35,061 nucleotides of DNA from positions 7,501 through 42,561 of the forward strand of contig JAKQHS010000084.1 in NCBI GenBank assembly GCA_029557915.1, in the 5' to 3' direction. Source of the stretch: Bacteroidota bacterium (lineage in GTDB: Bacteria; Bacteroidota; Bacteroidia; Chitinophagales; Saprospiraceae). The number at the start of each line of letters is the position of its first letter. The stretch's first letter is position 1. This document shows, in pieces, positions 32,351-35,061 of this stretch. The translations under genes were made by a program, and so were the position numbers. The notes under the pieces were generated by a model. It worked only from the letters and a program-made list of their open reading frames with translations. It did not search any database and had not been told where the DNA came from.

Positions 32351-34585
32351 ATGAACTCATCAAATAAAATCAATCCAAAGACCGGCCGGGGACCTAAGGG
32401 GCTCGACCGAAGATCGTTTTTAAAACTCAGCGGATTGGCAGGGCCGGGTTTGCTGATCGGCATTCACCTTCCGGACAGGGCCATGGAAGTTTCGGGATCC
32501 GCCCCGGCAAATTCCTTTGAGCCAAACGTATTCCTGAAAATCGGCATCGACGGGACCATCATCATCAAAGCAAAAAATCCAGAGATCGGCCAGGGAGTAA
32601 AAACCTCACTCCCTCAAATCATCGCTGAAGAACTTGAGGTGGATTGGAAACAAATCACCGTGGAACAGGGGGATTATGACCAAAGGTTCCAGGGACAATT
32701 CGCAGGAGGCAGCACCGGCATAAAGGATAATTTTTTACCCCTTCGCAGTGCCGGGGCCGCTGCCCGCGAGATGCTCATCGAAGCAGCCTCCCGTAAATGG
32801 CAGGTACCGGTCAACCAATGCCGTGCCGCCTCTGGTTTTGTGCACAATCAAAACAATGGCGAAAAATATTCATATGCAGCGCTGGCGGAAGATGCCGCCA
32901 AACTCCCCTATCGCGAAAATCCTAAGCTCAAGGATCCCAAGGACTTTAAGCTGATTGGCAAAGCCCTGCCCGGAGTGGACAATCCCGGAATCACTACCGG
33001 AAAGCCACTCTTTGGCCTGGATGCCCGTCCTGTGGGCATGCTGGTGGCGGTCATAGCCCGGTGCCCGGTCCGCGGTGGCAAACTGAAATCCTTTGATGCA
33101 TCAAAATCCCTGGCCTTCCCCGGGATGAAAGAAGTCCTGGACCTGGATCTGCCCCAGGCGGATCCCCGGGTATCCGTTCATGGAGTCGCCATTGTGGCAG
33201 ACCATACCTGGGCGGCTATCAAAGGAAGGGAAGCCCTGCAGGTGGAATGGGATTTCCAGGGCGGTGAACAGGAAAACGATGAACGCATTCAATCCGCCTT
33301 TGAAACCAATATAAAAAACCCCGGATCCATTATACTCCGCCTGGACGGCAAGCCGGAGGAAGCATTTGATAAAGCCTCGCGTAAATGGGAAGCGGTATAC
33401 CAGGTCCCCTTCCTTTCGCACGCTCCCATGGAACCCATGAATTTCATCGCCGACGTGAGGGCGGATTCCTGCGAAGTCTGGGGACCAACCCAGGTACCCG
33501 GATCCGTCAGAAGGCATGCGCTCGCCATTACCGGGTTGCCGGCGGATAAAATCAAGGTCAGGATGACCCGTTCGGGCGGAGGATTTGGAAGGAGGTTGAG
33601 CGCGGATTATGCAACCGAAGCGATCCTGCTTTCCAAAAAACTGGGCAAGCCGGTGCAGGTGATCTGGACGAGGGAGGATGATATGAAAAATGATTTGTAC
33701 CGGCCAGCGGGGATGTATAAAGTCAGGGGATCCCTGGATGAACAAGGTAAACTCTCCTCCTGGCAATTGAATGCGAGCACCACCTCGAGGTATCTCTATG
33801 CCGGGAGCACCGCATCCCCACATACGACCGAAGTATTCCCGGATGGTTTCCCCGCGGGATTTGTTCCCAATTTTAAAATGGAATACACTCCCGTTAGGAC
33901 CAATATCGGGACCGGCGCCTGGAGGGCGCCGGGGCATAATGCGACCGCCTTTGTCGATCAGAGTTTTGTGGATGAGATGGCACACCTGGCCGGGCGGGAC
34001 CCCGTGGATTTCAGGCTTGAAATTTTAGGCGACGGGGATAAAATCATGCCCTATCGGGACCATGGGGGGCCCGAGTACAGCACGGCAAGGTTGAAAGGAG
34101 CGATCCAACTGGCCGTTGAAAAATCGGACTGGTATGGCCCGAAAAGAGAAGGCATCTTCAAGGGATTTGCATGCCACTTTATGTTTGGCGCCTATGTGGC
34201 GGAGGTGGTCATCGTTTCCCTCAAAGGCGGCCGGGTGAAAATCGAAAAAGTAATCTGCGCCCTTGATTGCGGGCTGGTGGTCAATCCAAGCGGAGCCAGG
34301 AACCAGGTCGAAGGAGGCATCATCGACGGTTTGCAGACCGCCCTGAGTTCAGCCATCCATATTGAGGCAGGGAGCTCAAGGGAAAAAAACTTCGATGCCT
34401 ACAGGATGCTTCGCATGAATGAGATCCCGGATGTCGATGTGTACTTTGTGGACAGCAGGGAACACCCGGAAGGCCTGGGTGAAATGTCATTGCCCGCCGT
34501 GAGCGCCGCTTTGTGCAACGCCGTCTTTGCCGCGACAGGTAAAAGGATCAGGAAGCTTCCGTTCGATCTGGCCAGCCTGGTTTGA
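32351..34585 (+). CDS. Isoquinoline 1-oxidoreductase-type molybdopterin subunit
   Basis: This is the large molybdenum cofactor subunit (IorB type, 744 residues) of an aldehyde- or N-heterocycle-oxidising hydroxylase. It starts with a twin-arginine signal (RRSFLKL, residues 20-26), so the folded complex should be exported and the small subunit carried along with it. Cofactor-binding segments include GQGVKTSLPQIIAEEL, SGGGFGRRLSADY, GAWRAPGHNA and the C-terminal GLGE (708-711), whose Glu711 is the expected catalytic base. There is no FAD subunit, as in other Ior-type enzymes that pass electrons to a cytochrome. No cytochrome or cofactor-maturation gene is in this window. The physiological substrate cannot be predicted. 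Confidence 0.94.
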   Translation: MNSSNKINPKTGRGPKGLDRRSFLKLSGLAGPGLLIGIHLPDRAMEVSGSAPANSFEPNVFLKIGIDGTIIIKAKNPEIGQGVKTSLPQIIAEELEVDWKQITVEQGDYDQRFQGQFAGGSTGIKDNFLPLRSAGAAAREMLIEAASRKWQVPVNQCRAASGFVHNQNNGEKYSYAALAEDAAKLPYRENPKLKDPKDFKLIGKALPGVDNPGITTGKPLFGLDARPVGMLVAVIARCPVRGGKLKSFDASKSLAFPGMKEVLDLDLPQADPRVSVHGVAIVADHTWAAIKGREALQVEWDFQGGEQENDERIQSAFETNIKNPGSIILRLDGKPEEAFDKASRKWEAVYQVPFLSHAPMEPMNFIADVRADSCEVWGPTQVPGSVRRHALAITGLPADKIKVRMTRSGGGFGRRLSADYATEAILLSKKLGKPVQVIWTREDDMKNDLYRPAGMYKVRGSLDEQGKLSSWQLNASTTSRYLYAGSTASPHTTEVFPDGFPAGFVPNFKMEYTPVRTNIGTGAWRAPGHNATAFVDQSFVDEMAHLAGRDPVDFRLEILGDGDKIMPYRDHGGPEYSTARLKGAIQLAVEKSDWYGPKREGIFKGFACHFMFGAYVAEVVIVSLKGGRVKIEKVICALDCGLVVNPSGARNQVEGGIIDGLQTALSSAIHIEAGSSREKNFDAYRMLRMNEIPDVDVYFVDSREHPEGLGEMSLPAVSAALCNAVFAATGKRIRKLPFDLASLV

Positions 34586-34780
34586 GTCAATCATGGCAGC
34601 ATACTCAAACAAAACAATCTTCCTTGCCCTTGCCGAAATGAGCGCTGAGATAAGTCAATTAAATTTATTTCTGAATGCCAGGGGTCAGGTTCCCCTTTCA
34701 GGGGTCAGGGGCCTGAGAAAACCTATTAGTATCTCCAACACCCCTTTCCCCCCTGACTACCAATTTTCAAATATTACTAA

Positions 34781-34860
34781 TGGGGCAAGCCCCCGACGAC
34801 TAATCCTCAAATCCTACAGTTGGGGCAAGCCCCCGACGACTAATCCTCAAATCCTACAGT
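34781..34860. repeat. Exact 40-bp tandem duplication
   Basis: Bases 34781-34820 and 34821-34860 are identical, and a third copy begins at 34861 but diverges after 7 bases (TGGGGCA). The unit holds the short palindrome GGGGCAAGCCCC. It lies inside a dispersed-element copy. Confidence 0.95.
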
Positions 34861-34902
34861 TGGGGCAGGCCAACAGGGGAACCAAGAATCCTGGCAGTCA
34901 TA

Positions 34903-34930
34903 GGTCAGAGGTAAGAGGTAAGAGGTAAGG
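34903..34930. repeat. Short period-7 array (AGAGGTA type)
   Basis: About three to four words AGAGGTA at 7-bp spacing, inside the dispersed-element region. Unlike the other arrays it is not at a stop codon. Confidence 0.75.
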
Positions 34931-35061
34931 ACTTCACATAAAATATCTTCCAACACCCCTGTCCCCCACGGGGGAACCAAGGATCCAGGCAGTATTTCTA
35001 AATAAAACCTATCATCCTTGCTCTTACCGGAACAGGGGCGAAGATGGGTCAATTAAAATTC

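Larger units (their letters stand above)
34589..35061. repeat. Further copies of the dispersed element of 18967-19540
   Basis: The blocks AAACAATCTTCCTTGC, GTCAATTAAATTTA, GGGGTCAGGGG and CACCCCTTTCCCCCC recur in the same order as at 18967. The word AAGAATCCTGGCAG restarts a short copy at about 34883, and a third begins at about 34979 (AAGGATCCAGGCAG) and runs off the window end. These copies are more broken than those at 19 kb. No terminator was found after the molybdenum hydroxylase gene other than the repeat itself. Confidence 0.85.

Noticed and set aside
33101-33985. A 294-codon frame antisense to the molybdenum subunit.
   Set aside because: It lies wholly inside a well-supported gene and has no recognisable domain.

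Overview
The window looks like a chromosomal segment of a Bacteroidota bacterium, probably from the Saprospiria/Chitinophagia side of the phylum; the class is a guess. The evidence is: Bacteroidota-type promoter elements (TTG or TTTG, about 18-19 nt, then TAnnTTTG) before fabF and tRNA-Asp; the order acpP-fabF-rnc; phylum-typical families (DUF4292 lipoprotein, GIN-domain lipoprotein, DUF6913-like protein, DUF2911); many lipoprotein and Tat signals; and repeat-rich intergenic DNA of moderate GC. No phage, CRISPR array, insertion-sequence transposase or plasmid gene was found.

Layout. 1-5.9 kb (minus strand): a GIN-domain lipoprotein, then a probable four-gene operon TPR protein > DUF4292 lipoprotein > hflX > M29 aminopeptidase. 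6.0-12.5 kb: a core-metabolism block. Pyruvate kinase diverges from acpP-fabF-rnc, which converges on an accA > DUF6913-like > dapA operon. Pyruvate/acetyl-CoA supply, malonyl-CoA formation and chain elongation therefore lie side by side. 12.9-15.4 kb (minus): a Tat-exported mannonate dehydratase-like protein next to a membrane protein with a cytoplasmic HTH-like head and an external beta-sandwich. 15.6-18.9 kb (plus): three secreted proteins (DinB-like, a beta-sandwich/alpha-beta-hydrolase fusion, a beta-lactamase-family hydrolase). 19.6-20.7 kb: an M50 site-2 protease with CBS domains. 21.8-26.4 kb (plus): a secreted double hydrolase whose second half has lost its nucleophile, an unrecognised 413-residue protein, a doubtful small ORF and an AT-rich orphan gene beside tRNA-Asp. 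26.8-29.3 kb: rmuC and a 5'(3')-deoxyribonucleotidase. 29.4-31.7 kb (minus): three secreted proteins (DUF2911 with an amber codon at the end of its signal peptide, an NTF2-like protein, and a stand-alone copy of the beta-sandwich domain that is fused to the hydrolase at 16.4 kb). 31.9-34.6 kb (plus): a two-subunit isoquinoline 1-oxidoreductase-type molybdenum hydroxylase.

The most unusual signal lies between the genes. Three repeat systems are visible. (A) Period-7 arrays whose heptamer word differs from place to place. At five loci they abut or encode the stop codon of a gene, and at two loci they flank a shared core of about 45 bp as inverted arms. (B) A dispersed element of about 235 bp near 19.0-19.5 kb and again at 34.6-35.06 kb. 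(C) A tandem array of four units of 241-247 bp plus a partial fifth at 20.7-21.8 kb, with nested palindromes showing a compensatory base-pair change. None of the three codes for protein convincingly. They are the best candidates here for an undescribed element.
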